Of a stretch of DNA of 64,000 nt, positions 42,191 through 53,200 are shown piece after piece (positions within the stretch are counted from its first letter, which is position 1; each line of letters begins with the position of its first letter). Under the pieces are notes generated by a model, which saw nothing but the letters and a program-made list of their open reading frames with translations, was not told the origin of the DNA and searched no databases. The translations under genes and the position numbers were made by a program. The DNA is from Dasyornis broadbenti (lineage: Eukaryota > Chordata > Aves > Passeriformes > Dasyornithidae), in contig VZRN01005839.1 of the NCBI GenBank assembly GCA_013397935.1, positions 3,278,326 through 3,342,325 of the forward strand. Direction: 5' to 3'.

Positions 42191-45100
42191 GCAATGCAAT
42201 ATTCACATGGAATGTTACTCACTTTAATTTGCAGGAAAGGAGGTGCCTGCCAGATTTCTGCTGGCAGTTAAAATAGGGAACAGTTGACAGGAGTTTGCTC
42301 TAACTTTTATCTATTACCACATTCATACTTCTACTTGCATTTTGTCATCAAATTATAAAGAGATAGTATAACAAATCCAGCTAAAAAGAAGACAAACTTT
42401 GGAGTCAGAACCACTTTTTGTTACATATCTAATGGAGTTCAGGTGCTGTACCCACATGGATAAAAAAATGACAGTAAAAATAAGCACACAAAAATGACGA
42501 TCTTGCTATTGACCTGTGCTTGCTGCTTTCCTGACTCTTCTGCCAGCTCAACACACTTTGCATAGCACTCATGCTTGTTCTATTAACAAACAGGAGCACC
42601 ATGCTCAAAGCTCAGAAATAACTATAGCAAAAATATACCGTGAGGTGACAGATATGAAATGAAGGACAGAAAAGAAACTGAGGTCAAAACCATAAGAAAA
42701 TGGATAAACAAGAAGCAGACATTATTTTTCTGCTGTTCATTCATCATGAATGCACTCAAATTGTACCAGGTATCACGGAGATGCAATAGTTAAAGATTAT
42801 CCTATACAAAACATTCCTATCTTATTATAAGAACCAAGACACTTTTTAAGAATCCTTCTGGCTTTACAGCTTTTTTCCAAGATTTAATTCTGTTCCTTCC
42901 AAAACCAGCAATGTTTGGTGTTTGCCTAAGATTTCCTTCCTGGGAAAGTGGCAAAACTGCAGTCACTTATGAAGCACCAATCTGTACCCCACAAGGCAAG
43001 AACAGTTCTGTCGTGCCACAGTCCTTATTTATGCTTTATATGTACACATATACCTCTTATATATACACACATTCACACGTACTTGCACAGACAGAGTTAG
43101 TGGTCATAACAAGAAATCTCCCTGTCAGGTACCATCCACTGACCACCTTTGATTTGTGATGCTGTTGCAGCAAACTGAGACATATGAGGCGCAATATATT
43201 TAAGGTTAGTGCACGTTTGTCTCTCAGATCTCACTGAGCCCCTGAAATGTTCAATGTATAACATACCCTCGCTGAAACACAATCTGGAATTCTACATGCA
43301 GGTGATCAGTTGTTGCCTTGACATCCTGGCTAGTGGACAGTTTGGAAATAGAATTTCTCATTTCAAGGGCAGTCTGAAATACAGTTCAGCGTGAAACAGA
43401 TCCTAAATCTCTTTCAAGTGATTATACTTGCATGTACTGCTTTCGTCTCCAAAGCAGTGAAAGGAAACAATCACACTTCTTTTCATGCTTCTTGGAAGTT
43501 AATCAAAATGAGTCAGTATTTACAGTGGCTTTTGATTTCTAAATAGATAATGTATTTATAAACATTTCAAGTATTCATTTTGAAGTTTGTTTTTCTTCCC
43601 TTTGCAGGACCAGCTACTACTAAAGTTAATTGATAATTCACCCTAGTTTAATACTGAGGATGCTCTTACTTCATACCATTTTGCGAAAATATAAAATACA
43701 CGATTACTTAACATTGACATTTATAAAGCTACATATATGTAACTGCCCATCATTTTGTTTATTGATTACACCACTGTTTTGCTTTGACCAATATTTATAT
43801 TTCACTGAATTTAAAATTCTGCTTCTCTCATTATGTGCCTCATCTTCATTTTCCAGCAAAAGGGGAAATGGAGACCAATATTAAAGAATGAGCTTCTGTG
43901 TTATATTAAGTCTAAAAAGTATCCTGAGAAACAAAAGGCCCAATACCAAAGAGGAATGGTGCCACAATTGTCCTGCTTGACAGCAGCTAAGTCATCACTC
44001 ATTAGTAGCTTTTAACACATAACTCCGGGAGTGACACAGATTTTTCAAGGGTCACCTCGTCTCCTGAAATTTAGTCAGCTCTAAATTTAATCCATACCAG
44101 CTTACAAACAGGGGCAAACACAATGGCCAGCGTAGGAAAGCTCTTTTTCCCCTCAGCTCTTTGACCCCTTTGTGTGGACACTTACACATTGCCTGGTAGT
44201 TGTGGCTTGTCTCTCTCTGCTTCTTTTTTCCTCAGTCATAAACCCCAAAGAAGAAGTTTACTGGTATGCAGAGGTTACACTTCTATTGAAAGAAGACTGA
44301 GATCTTCAGACTGAAAAAGGGGTGACCTATATCACATCTCGTATTTATTTGTCCCAGGAAGGCAAAACCAGCAGGCCTTTGTTAACCCTTCCACTTGATA
44401 ATACTACTTGCATAGGGCTATCTTCCACAGCAAGCTGCTAGGGAACATATTTCTCTTTATCCAAGAGTAGTGCCTTGGTGTTGTTCCCGCAGAGCATTGG
44501 TTGTGACAGCCTTCTGCAAGATGAATGAATTAATACCATCCTGTGAGTGAACTAAAGGAATAGATGGAAGACGTTAAAAGCCTTATGACATCTGGACCAC
44601 TTGCACTACAAAAACATTGACACAAAACTTCATTAAAATCCAGTGCATAGTCTACAGATCCATGTCGCTACTGCATATCCAGCTGAAAAAAAAGTCAGCC
44701 TGTTAAAGCAGATCCTCTCTTTGAAGCATATCTGTGCCTGCTGTGGTCTCCACAGCTGTGCTTTTGTCTATCTGACTCGTAATATGCACACTTTGAACTT
44801 GGTATTTGCAAGAGGTGCTCCTCAGGATAACTTCACCGATGCTGTCACATTGTAGAGGAAAACTGTTGGACTCTGGTCTCAACCTTTTAAGCTGAGTCAC
44901 CTGTAATCTCAGTTACAAAATCTTATCCTCAAGGAATAGACAAGAATTCACCCTCAGGCACAGGACAGGTCCTCATAAAAAAGTCCAAGAGTTCTCTTAA
45001 AAATCTTTCAAACACCTCCTCTCTTGATTCTATGTCTCAAAAAACTTGGTAACTGATGCCTTGAGGTTATGATCATTATCCATCTCACTGATCAGCACTG

Positions 45101-47195
45101 TTTTCTCATGTCTTACACTGTGTTACCTGGGTCTTGGGATACCTTTGCTGTTTCTACCAGAACTAGTTCAACTCAGTTCCAATCTTGTAGCTAAGGTTAA
45201 TACACACACACAACCTGGAACAGGATGTGATGTGTAACTGGTGCACTGATGTTGCTGCACTGATTCAAGCTTCAATGACTCTCTTCCATCATAAATTTCA
45301 ATGGAGCTGTTGCCCAGCTCTTACACCATTAAGTGTTCTCATTATTTATACTGCACAAGCACAGGAGAGTTCTCTCTATGTGGGCAAAAGCTTGGCTCTC
45401 GTAGATGCCTGGTACATGGAATGTGAGCCAAAAAAATAATTAAATGCCTTAAGAGTTCTAAGTCATGAGTATGATATCTGTTCTACTTTTGCAGTTCTTT
45501 GACTAAGCTCAGGTGGGTGGAAATCTTGAAAAACAATTCAGCAGCCCAACTTCTTCCTAATGATCTCCATGGAGGTCTGATCAGTGACACAACATAATGC
45601 CAAGGCTGAGCCCTTTTGGAAAAATAGACTTCTTAGGACTTGCATGTGCTAGCAGAATTAGCATTTGCATTTTTATTTCTTTCAAGTCTTTTGCTGGGAG
45701 CAGTTTATTAGTGCTACAGATTCATGTTTTGTCAGTACCTGGCATTCAAATACAGATGATGCTGCCTTGGAGTGCAAGATAGATTATTCCTCAAGATTGA
45801 TTTTTCATGGGCCCATGTGATCAATGTAGCAATTAAAGAAATAAATCAATCAGATGCTGAGTGCACATCTACTTGCTTAAATGTCTTTGAAGTGCTGCAG
45901 CTCAATCAGAACAAAACCACAGCCTGAGGTAGGGGCTTGTATGCTTCTGTTCATCTGGGGTACACAGCACCACATGGATACTTCCTCACACCCAGAAGCT
46001 GCTTTACTTTTACTGTACTAGTGTGAATTCATATGGCAAGAAATGCTCAAATACACCTCTGATAAACTATAGCCTATTACATCTCTGTACACTAGCTCAG
46101 ACTCAGTAACTCTTCCTGGGAACAATTATTCCTGTCAAATGCAATATAACAGCACTTAGCTTTAAAGTATTTGCAAAGAAGATAAATACTGACAAACTGT
46201 TATTTTCATCAAGCAGAGAGCACTTAGATGGTTACTACAGCCCAGCTAATTGATGGGAATCTTACATTTGATCACACAGCTATGGACGAGATGGGCACAG
46301 ATACCAGTGTGACAGAGTCCTCAGACTTTGCACTGTGAATCACTAAGTTTAAAAAAAAAAAATTACTTTCTAGCAGCATCATTTGGATTCTGGCTCACCT
46401 GTCTCAAAAGGAAGATGGTGGAGTGGGTAAGGTGGTGCTGCTCCAGGAGTAATGCTTCCCTGCCTCATGTCATGGCCAGCTGGATCGCTAATGAAGCACC
46501 AGATGCAATATCTTACAGCTCCGTGCTCAAGGGCAGACTGAAACCAAAGCCAGTTTAGTCATCCATGCAGTGGGAGGAGATGGGCAGTTGGCCACAGTTC
46601 CAACAAATGTGATACTTATTCTTTTAATTATCTGGATTGTCATGTAACCCACCCTGTTGCACCTGATTTCAAGACCATTCGTCTGACAAATTTCAGACAG
46701 TGAGAGTCCTTGAATGCACACAAATTTGTCCACACAGTTCAAGGAAGAAAGATCCCAGAAACGGGGAGAACTAGTTGCTGTCTGCAGCTACCTGATTGAA
46801 AGATACAGAGAAGATGAAGCCAGACTTCTCTTGGAGACAGGTGGTACCAGGCCAACAAGCAATGGACACTAGTAGAAACATGGGAAACTCCATTTAGATA
46901 GCAGAAAGACATTTTTAACCTTGAAATTGAACAAATGCCAAACAGGTATACCTAGTTAAATGTAAAACATTTTAAATGCTAACCTTTACTTTATTCAACA
47001 ATGTGCTGCATGGAAAGGCAAAATTTATTATTATTTGATTGAGTTTTAAGTAAAGACAATGCACTTATTAGAGAACAGTGGCAATTCCAAGTAGGCTTGT
47101 AACAACAGAAGCACTAACATGATTTACAAGAGACTCTGCAGTATCATCAGCGCTTGTAATACGACTGAAGTATTTCCATTTGAATAAGCATTTGT

Positions 47196-47231
47196 AAGGG
47201 AGGGGGGGAAAGGAAAGAAAAAGAAAAAAGG
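47196..47231 (+). repeat. Polypurine tract
   Basis: This is an uninterrupted G/A stretch that includes seven consecutive Gs. It is low complexity. Confidence 0.8.
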
Positions 47232-47854
47232 CAGCTTATTTTACTTACATTTCATTATTCCAGACGTGCTTTTTGGATAAAATCTTTCCTATCTAGCAGG
47301 TGTGAGGGCTTGAGTTTTTCAACTACTATGTGTATCTTAGTTTCCAGAATTAATACATGGAGAAAAAACCCAACAATTAATCTTCTTTGGTGTGAAGAGG
47401 TATATTTGTATATACCAATGCTTGTTATTGTGACAATTTTTTGTATATATTTTAAACTGCTTTAGTTCTTGGTCTTTTAGTTATGAAACTACACTAGAAA
47501 TACCTTATATATGAAAGCTCCTGCTGTTTGAAACTGAATTCATTTGGCAAAGTTTCTCTGAGCGTCATCTATTTTGCAGGCTGAGACCAGGCAGAAGCAA
47601 TTTATTTCTGTAGCTGAGAGTTTATTTCTGTAGGCAAGATTGCAACGTGACAGGGATTCAGTCCTCCCTGTGTTGATGTGAACTCCGAATTAAAACATAG
47701 TAGTGCCAGCATGTACAAACTGCTTGTGAAGGGGCTTGACGGGGCAGAGCAGCATCTGCACAGAAGGAAAACTTGCAGCAGTGACTTTAATACCTATTCC
47801 TGATAACTGGGCACCTGCAACTGATCAGCCTTGGCATCCTTGTTTGGTTCAGCT

Positions 47855-47910
47855 TTTTGTTTGGTTTTCGTTTTGTTTTGGTTTGGTTTTGGGTTTTTTT
47901 TGTTTAAATT
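47855..47910 (+). repeat. T/G-rich low-complexity tract
   Basis: The tract is made of GTTTG/GTTTT units with a run of eight Ts. Translations across it are artefactual. Confidence 0.85.
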
Positions 47911-48180
47911 TTATTTGACTGTAGTTGCAAGAGCTCATTTCAGACTAGGCCTGCATAACAAACTTCCTGCCATAGCTGTACCACTAAGAATGTGAAACAG
48001 GGCTAGTACAGCAGGTGAACATACAGCTAGATCTGCTAAATACCAGCAAAATGGTCTGTCAATGAGGCAAACAGTTTTTCCCACTGGGTGACAGAGCCAT
48101 TGAAATATGTATTTGTGCAAAACATTATCCCCTCCACGTGCTCAGCTGATAACACATGATGGTAAATGGGACTTGACTTA

Positions 48181-48266
48181 CAGAATCACAGAATGGTTTG
48201 GATTGGAAGGAACCTTAAAGATCATGTTGTTCCAATCCCCCTGCTGAGCTTTCCACTAGACCAGGA
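48181..48266 (-). mobile_element. CR1 LINE 3'-end fragment, antisense
   Basis: The plus strand shows the reverse complement of an avian CR1 tail: CAGAATCACAGAATGGTTTG, then TTGGAAGGAACCTTAAAGATC, ending near 'ctttccactagaccagg'. It is about 85 bp and severely 5'-truncated. It ends about 30 bp before a second CR1 tail of the same orientation. Confidence 0.88.
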
Positions 48267-48296
48267 TAGATTTCAGATAAAGAGAAATGAGTTAAC

Positions 48297-48970
48297 TCAG
48301 AATCTGCTGAGTTGGAAGGGACCCCCAAGGATCATCGAGTCCAGCTCCTGGCCCTGCACAGGACCATCCCCACACCGTGTGCTGAGAGCCCTGTCCAAAT
48401 GCTTCTTGAACTGTCAGCCTGGTGCTGTGACCACTTCCCTGGGGAGCCTGTTCCAGTGCTCAACCACCCTTTCAGGAGAAGAACCTTTTTATAATATCCA
48501 ACCTAAACCTCCGCAAGGCCATTCCCTTGGGTCCTGTCACTGGTCACCACAGAGGGAGATCAGTGCCTGCCCCTCCCCTTCCCCTCACAAGGAAGTTACA
48601 GACTGCAATGAGGTTTCCTGTCAGTCTTCTTCAGGCTGAACACACCAAGTGACCTCAGCTTCTTCTCATATGGCTTCTCCTCAAGGCCCTTCACCATCTT
48701 TGTTACCCTCCTTTAGACACTCTCTAATAGTTTAATGTCTTTCTGACATTGTGGCACCCAGAACTGCCCCCAGCACTCGAGGTGAGGCCGCCCCAGTGCA
48801 GAGCAGAGCAGGACAATCCCCTCCCTTGCCCAGCTGCTGATGCTGTGCCTGATACCCCCCAGGACAGGGTTGGCCCTCCTGGCTACCAGGGCATTGCTGA
48901 CTCATGTTCAACTTGCCATCCACCTGGACCCCCAGGTCCCTTTCACGGCTTTTTTTCCACCCTCTCGCCC
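48297..48970 (-). mobile_element. CR1 LINE, longer 5'-truncated copy, antisense
   Basis: Read on the plus strand this is a long, well-matched reverse complement of CR1. It runs from the tail (GAGTTGGAAGGGACCCCCAA), through 'ctgttccagtgctcaaccaccctttc', to 'ctgactcatgttcaacttgccatcc' and 'cccccaggtccctttc'. Open frames across it, including one of 157 codons at 48166-48639, are translations of this reverse-complement DNA and not host genes. The 5' limit is uncertain by about 30 bp. Confidence 0.9.
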
Positions 48971-49653
48971 CTCAAGGACGGCTGAAGCCAATTTGGCTGA
49001 ATTTGCCTGACGTTAGATGCAGCAGAGATCAGGCTGGGAAAGTGTTCCCCAGAACAGAGAGCCCTGCAGGAAGGACGCGTCTCTTCCAGCTTTTTCCCCT
49101 TCGCTGCTGGCGGAGCCGGCGGGACCCGCGGCCCCACGAGGGGGCTCTGCCCGCCCGGGCATCGGCAGCTCCAGCCCTTCCAGCGCGCCGCTCCCAAATC
49201 CCTGATTTGCGGTGCCTCTCACGTGTCAGGGTCTCTAAAGCAGTTTCAATTTCAGGGTGTTAAACTGGTACAGTTGTAGGTATAAACAGTATAACCAGAA
49301 CAGTAGTTCCCTCTGCGCTGCTTCCAGTGGAAGCAGTAAGTGCAGGGCTCACGATTGATAGCTACCACATGATCTAACTGTGCCTGGAACAGGTATAAAT
49401 AAATGGTAACAGGCAAATTACTTGTATCCCTTGTTCCTACTAAATTTCCCCCAACCTAAGACACTTGTAGCAGCAATAGTTTAAGAAAGCCCGGTAAAGA
49501 GAAAGTTTTTGAGATCAATCAAGCAGAGAAATCCTACTATGTAGCAGGAAAATAGCATCTTTCTACACATTACTGAACACAGTGAAGGGGAAGGGGCATT
49601 TAAACAGCGCACGCTGACCAAGACAAGACAGCTGATTTGACCTCTTTATATCT
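48971..49653. other. Intergenic spacer between CR1 copies and IYD 3' end
   Basis: Apart from the CpG-dense block at 49070-49205, this spacer is unremarkable. No coding frame, RNA gene or repeat was recognised. Confidence 0.6.
49070..49205. promoter_or_regulatory. Short CpG-dense block beside the IYD 3' end
   Basis: About 15 CpG dinucleotides fall in about 130 bp, including GGCGGAGCCGGCGGGACCC and CAGCGCGCCGCTCCC, whereas the surrounding tens of kilobases are CpG-poor. It sits between the end of an antisense CR1 copy and the IYD poly(A) region. It could be a small CpG-island promoter or a GC-biased insertion. ORFs crossing it on both strands have no recognisable product. Confidence 0.45.
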
Positions 49654-50024
49654 TTTAATACAACCTTCATTAAAATCTTTAAGTTAAAATAACTGTGTAA
49701 TGGCAATCACAACAGTATCAGGAAAATATATATTCCAGTTCAAGGAGAGATTTGTCCCCACAATGCATGAAAAAAGTCAAGTGATGAAGGTCATTTAAAT
49801 GCCATTGTGCATATCCCGTGGAACAACGCTCTGGTCATATCGGTAACAGCAGCTGGCAAAGGCACAGTGTCTGACTGCTCACTGCTGTTGTAGATTAGTA
49901 GCACTAAAAGAAATAGAGGTGTAAACAGCCAGACCAACAGTGACATAGGGGGACGATGCAGAGAAACAGCAGTGACAAGTTCCAGCTGTCAGCAGGGATG
50001 CACTCCTTCCTCCTGGCAGTGTGC
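49635..50024 (-). other. IYD: Probable IYD 3' UTR
   Basis: This stretch lies between the IYD stop codon and a candidate cleavage site. No other coding frame stands out. The right part (49879-50024) carries overlapping ORFs on both strands that are shadows of the coding exon. The extent is inferred from the poly(A) signal alone. Confidence 0.55.
49654..49659 (-). terminator. Candidate IYD poly(A) signal ATTAAA
   Basis: ATTAAA on the minus strand lies about 370 nt past the IYD stop. A G/T-rich stretch (GTCTTGTCTTGGTC) follows about 25 nt further on, as expected for a downstream element. No AATAAA on this strand is seen between it and the stop. Confidence 0.5.
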
Positions 50025-50207
50025 TCACATGACCACCATGATGTCTTCCAGTGGCTTCCGCGTCAGCGCAGGCACAGTGGCGTCTTTCTTGGGATAGCCA
50101 ACGGGGAGCAGCAAGAGAAGCTTCTCGTTTGCTGGGCGCTGGAGCAGCACCCGGAGCTGGGGGCCGCAGTTGAGGGGTGTGGAGGTCACTGTGTACAGAC
50201 CCGCGTT
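50025..50207 (-). CDS. IYD: IYD coding exon 5 (C terminus and stop)
   Basis: This terminal coding exon encodes residues 232-291 and a TGA stop at 50027-50025. It opens NAGLYTVTSTPLNCGP, with Thr241 in the position that hydrogen-bonds the flavin in the family. It continues with LLLLPVGYPKKDATVP and closes RKPLEDIMVVM, in which Arg281 matches the C-terminal FMN-phosphate ligand. The acceptor is CTTGCTGCAG/A in phase 0. C-terminal length agrees with mammalian IYD to within about two residues overall. Confidence 0.97.
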   Translation of the reverse strand, partial: NAGLYTVTSTPLNCGPQLRVLLQRPANEKLLLLLPVGYPKKDATVPALTRKPLEDIMVVM

Positions 50208-53200
50208 CTGCAGCAAGACAGACAGCAACGGAGTGAGACAGAGGTCTGTGCTCTGTGTGTGCAGCGGTTGTTCCCACCACACCTGTCCTCATCGTGCTAC
50301 TGACTAGTCCAGAATTGTTGCTTCGTTAGGCCCTGCTGCAGGCTTTAGAACACCCGATTTACCGACAGCCTCAGTGGTACCATAGAAGATGCCTGCTGTG
50401 CTTACAGAGAAGTAGAGCATTTCTGCACCACAGCAACAGCACAGTCAGCCTGCCATGTCTGTGTGCTGTACAGCCAGAGCCTGCCTGCAGTGCTCGGTGT
50501 GATGGGGGATCCACGGCCACCGGGAAGTTGAGAGGCAGTTATGGGAATATGACTGGACTGTCATCCCATGGGCATGGAGGTCGGACTAGATGACCTTGAA
50601 ACATCCATTCCAAAACAAATTTTTCCATGATTCTGTGATCTGGCTCAGACAGACAACTGTTTCAGCTCTTGCCTCCATACAGCTGGCAGGAAGATGCCTT
50701 ACAGCCTTGTGAATACTTGCTCCTCCTCAGGATCTGTACCCCACAGGGACAGCTGGCACAGGCTGTGCCTCAGAAGTTGTCACAGGAGTCTGTTGGCATC
50801 TCTCACAGTGGCTATTGTTATGGATTACATCAGAATCCCAAAATAAGTCTATGTATCACTCTTCCTCTCATACAAGATCTCACAAAAACCCTAAAAAATC
50901 CAACAAACAATAAAGAGCTGACCTCATTGAAGGTATGACCACACAGCTGAGTCACTTCCTGAGAGCTGCACTGGTGGATTTCAGTCTCAGTCTATGTAAT
51001 GAAAGCGTTTTGGGAGGCTTTGAGATACAAAAGTCAGCCAGGGAGAGGTGCCCAGGAAACGCACCTGTCATGTTAAGTAATCTCTACAATCTTCTCAAGA
51101 GGAGAAGAGCTAATACTGGTGGTGCTGAATGGTGCCTGAGGAGCAGCAGTGCACGAAAGGAAGTGTCATTCAAAACAGAATGGAGGAGAAATGGCAGTGC
51201 CTGGTAGGAAATTGGCCTAATATAAGAGGAGGCACCTTGCTGTTATCTTGCTGACAGGCCAGGTTAACTATCAGAATAGCTTCTCTATTTAACACTTGTG
51301 TGAGTACATCAGATACAAGAAGCAGAACTGAGCACTGAGAAACCACTGAGAAAATCTAACTGGCTGGTGTCAAACATGCTGAGCTTCAGAAATCAGTTCA
51401 CTTTCAGAAATGCCTCAAAAAGACTGATTGAAATAGTACAGCTTGTTCTGTGGACTATGTCCTTGATTTTTTTTTTTTCAGCATTGTATACTAAAAATGA
51501 TTTGGTGTCAAGCTGTTTTATAGGGATTACTGAAAAGAAGGGGCCAGTGTGGCACTGCATAGCCATGGCTGGGTAGTCTGAAGAGCCTGTCAGCCCTGTT
51601 AGCATAAGGCAGAAACCACAGGGGCTGAAATCTGTGCTGAAGGAAGAGTGACAACTCTGGAAGCTACCTTATATTTTTCTTCCTGTTAACCAGTACCGAG
51701 GATAAGAATCACCTTCTTACACTTGTGTAGAATAATTTTAAAAGTCAAAACTAAGATAGACATGTTGATAGGAACTGGAGTAATCCAGAAGACTGAAAAT
51801 CTTAAAATCTAAATTGGGTTTCATCCTCATTTGGGCCGAATAGTCTTGGTATGTAATCCAAACTAATATATTGAATCCCACTATGTCAGTTCTGTCAACA
51901 TACCTGCAGTGCAGCAAGCAGGATACCACAGGCAATAGAAACACTGATTTCATTGTAGTAGTGCGTCTTCTTTTTGCCATTTGGAAGCCGCCCATATACC
52001 TGCTTGAAAATGAGGATCAAATATGGAGCAGTGTCCAAGTACTCTTTGATCCAGTTTGTTCTGCAAAAGAATGTTTAAGACATTTATTTTGGAATCTTTT
52101 CACTTTCCTGTAAGTTACGTTTACTGTCTGCAAAGGGGAAATAAATGTACATGGCAATTACAGCAGTAGACTAAACCTTGGAACATTTACTGCAAAGGAT
52201 TAAGTATTATCAGCTTAAATAGAAACATTTCAAAAAGAAAAAAACCTTGAATAGAGTTTTCAAATTTACCGGATTTGGCTGAGGAGTTGATGGGCTCACT
52301 CTGAAGAGTGGAATTGCATACAAATAAGAGATAGTTCTTGACCTCTTATCTATGAACTGGCCTCATGAGCATTTGCCTTTGAGAGTATTTAATTCCTGGA
52401 ATTTTGCAGATTTACCTGTTACCAGCAGTGCCAACCTTTTTTGTCATTGCAGGGAAAACTGCAGTTAGAAAAGTTCAAAATTTTTTTGGCTAAGGTATAA
52501 ACCTAAATATATTCTCATGGCAAGAACTGTTACTCTGTTCCTGGGTAGTTGATCCCTGTTACAATTCATTTGGTTCCCAATTTATTAAATGACAATCATG
52601 ATATGGGATTTAGACAAGAAAATGAGTGCTTTCTATTGTTCTCACTCAAAACATGAGAACCCCTGGTATTTAGCTGTTTGCATAGCACATAAATTTGCAT
52701 AGCACCTAAGCACCTGAAAAATAGTAACATTATGAAACAAGTAGGGCAAGTCAACCCTACAAAGCTTTGTGCATATGCTCCATTTGACAAGCCAAGGCTC
52801 AGTAGACATCTTCCCATTGTGTGAAGTTAAGCAAGTCAGTCAGACTTCGGAGGGCATTTGGAACAGTTAAATACTGCATAATTCAGCACTTGGATAGAGA
52901 CAAGCCTTGGGGCTACTACCTCAGTCACTAGCAAAGCTTCCAATGACTTTGGGAGCTTCACTGTTTGGCAAACAGCAGGAAAAATCTGGGACAAGAGTTT
53001 CAGCCACGGAGGTTACATAGGAAAAAACAATGATGGAGCCAAGTGCTTGGAAAACTTTCAAAATGGAGAGCATGTAATCTGTTTTACTGGAAGCAATTTT
53101 ATGAACCAGCCACCCAGGCACAATTCTACACATATTTATAAGTTTTTGTTTCCAAACATGAATCTTAGAAAAATATTAAAAGTGAAAGGGAGGAAGAAAT

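Larger units (their letters stand above)
33708..48180. other. Intergenic, no confirmed gene
   Basis: No exon of a known gene was recognised. The stretch near 42020-42190 is rich in homeodomain-type TAATTA/CAATTA words and could be regulatory. Simple repeats at 47.2 and 47.9 kb are listed separately. Confidence 0.55.

Noticed and set aside
48166..48639. 157-codon plus-strand ORF
   Set aside because: It lies across two antisense CR1 fragments and is their reverse-complement translation, not a gene.
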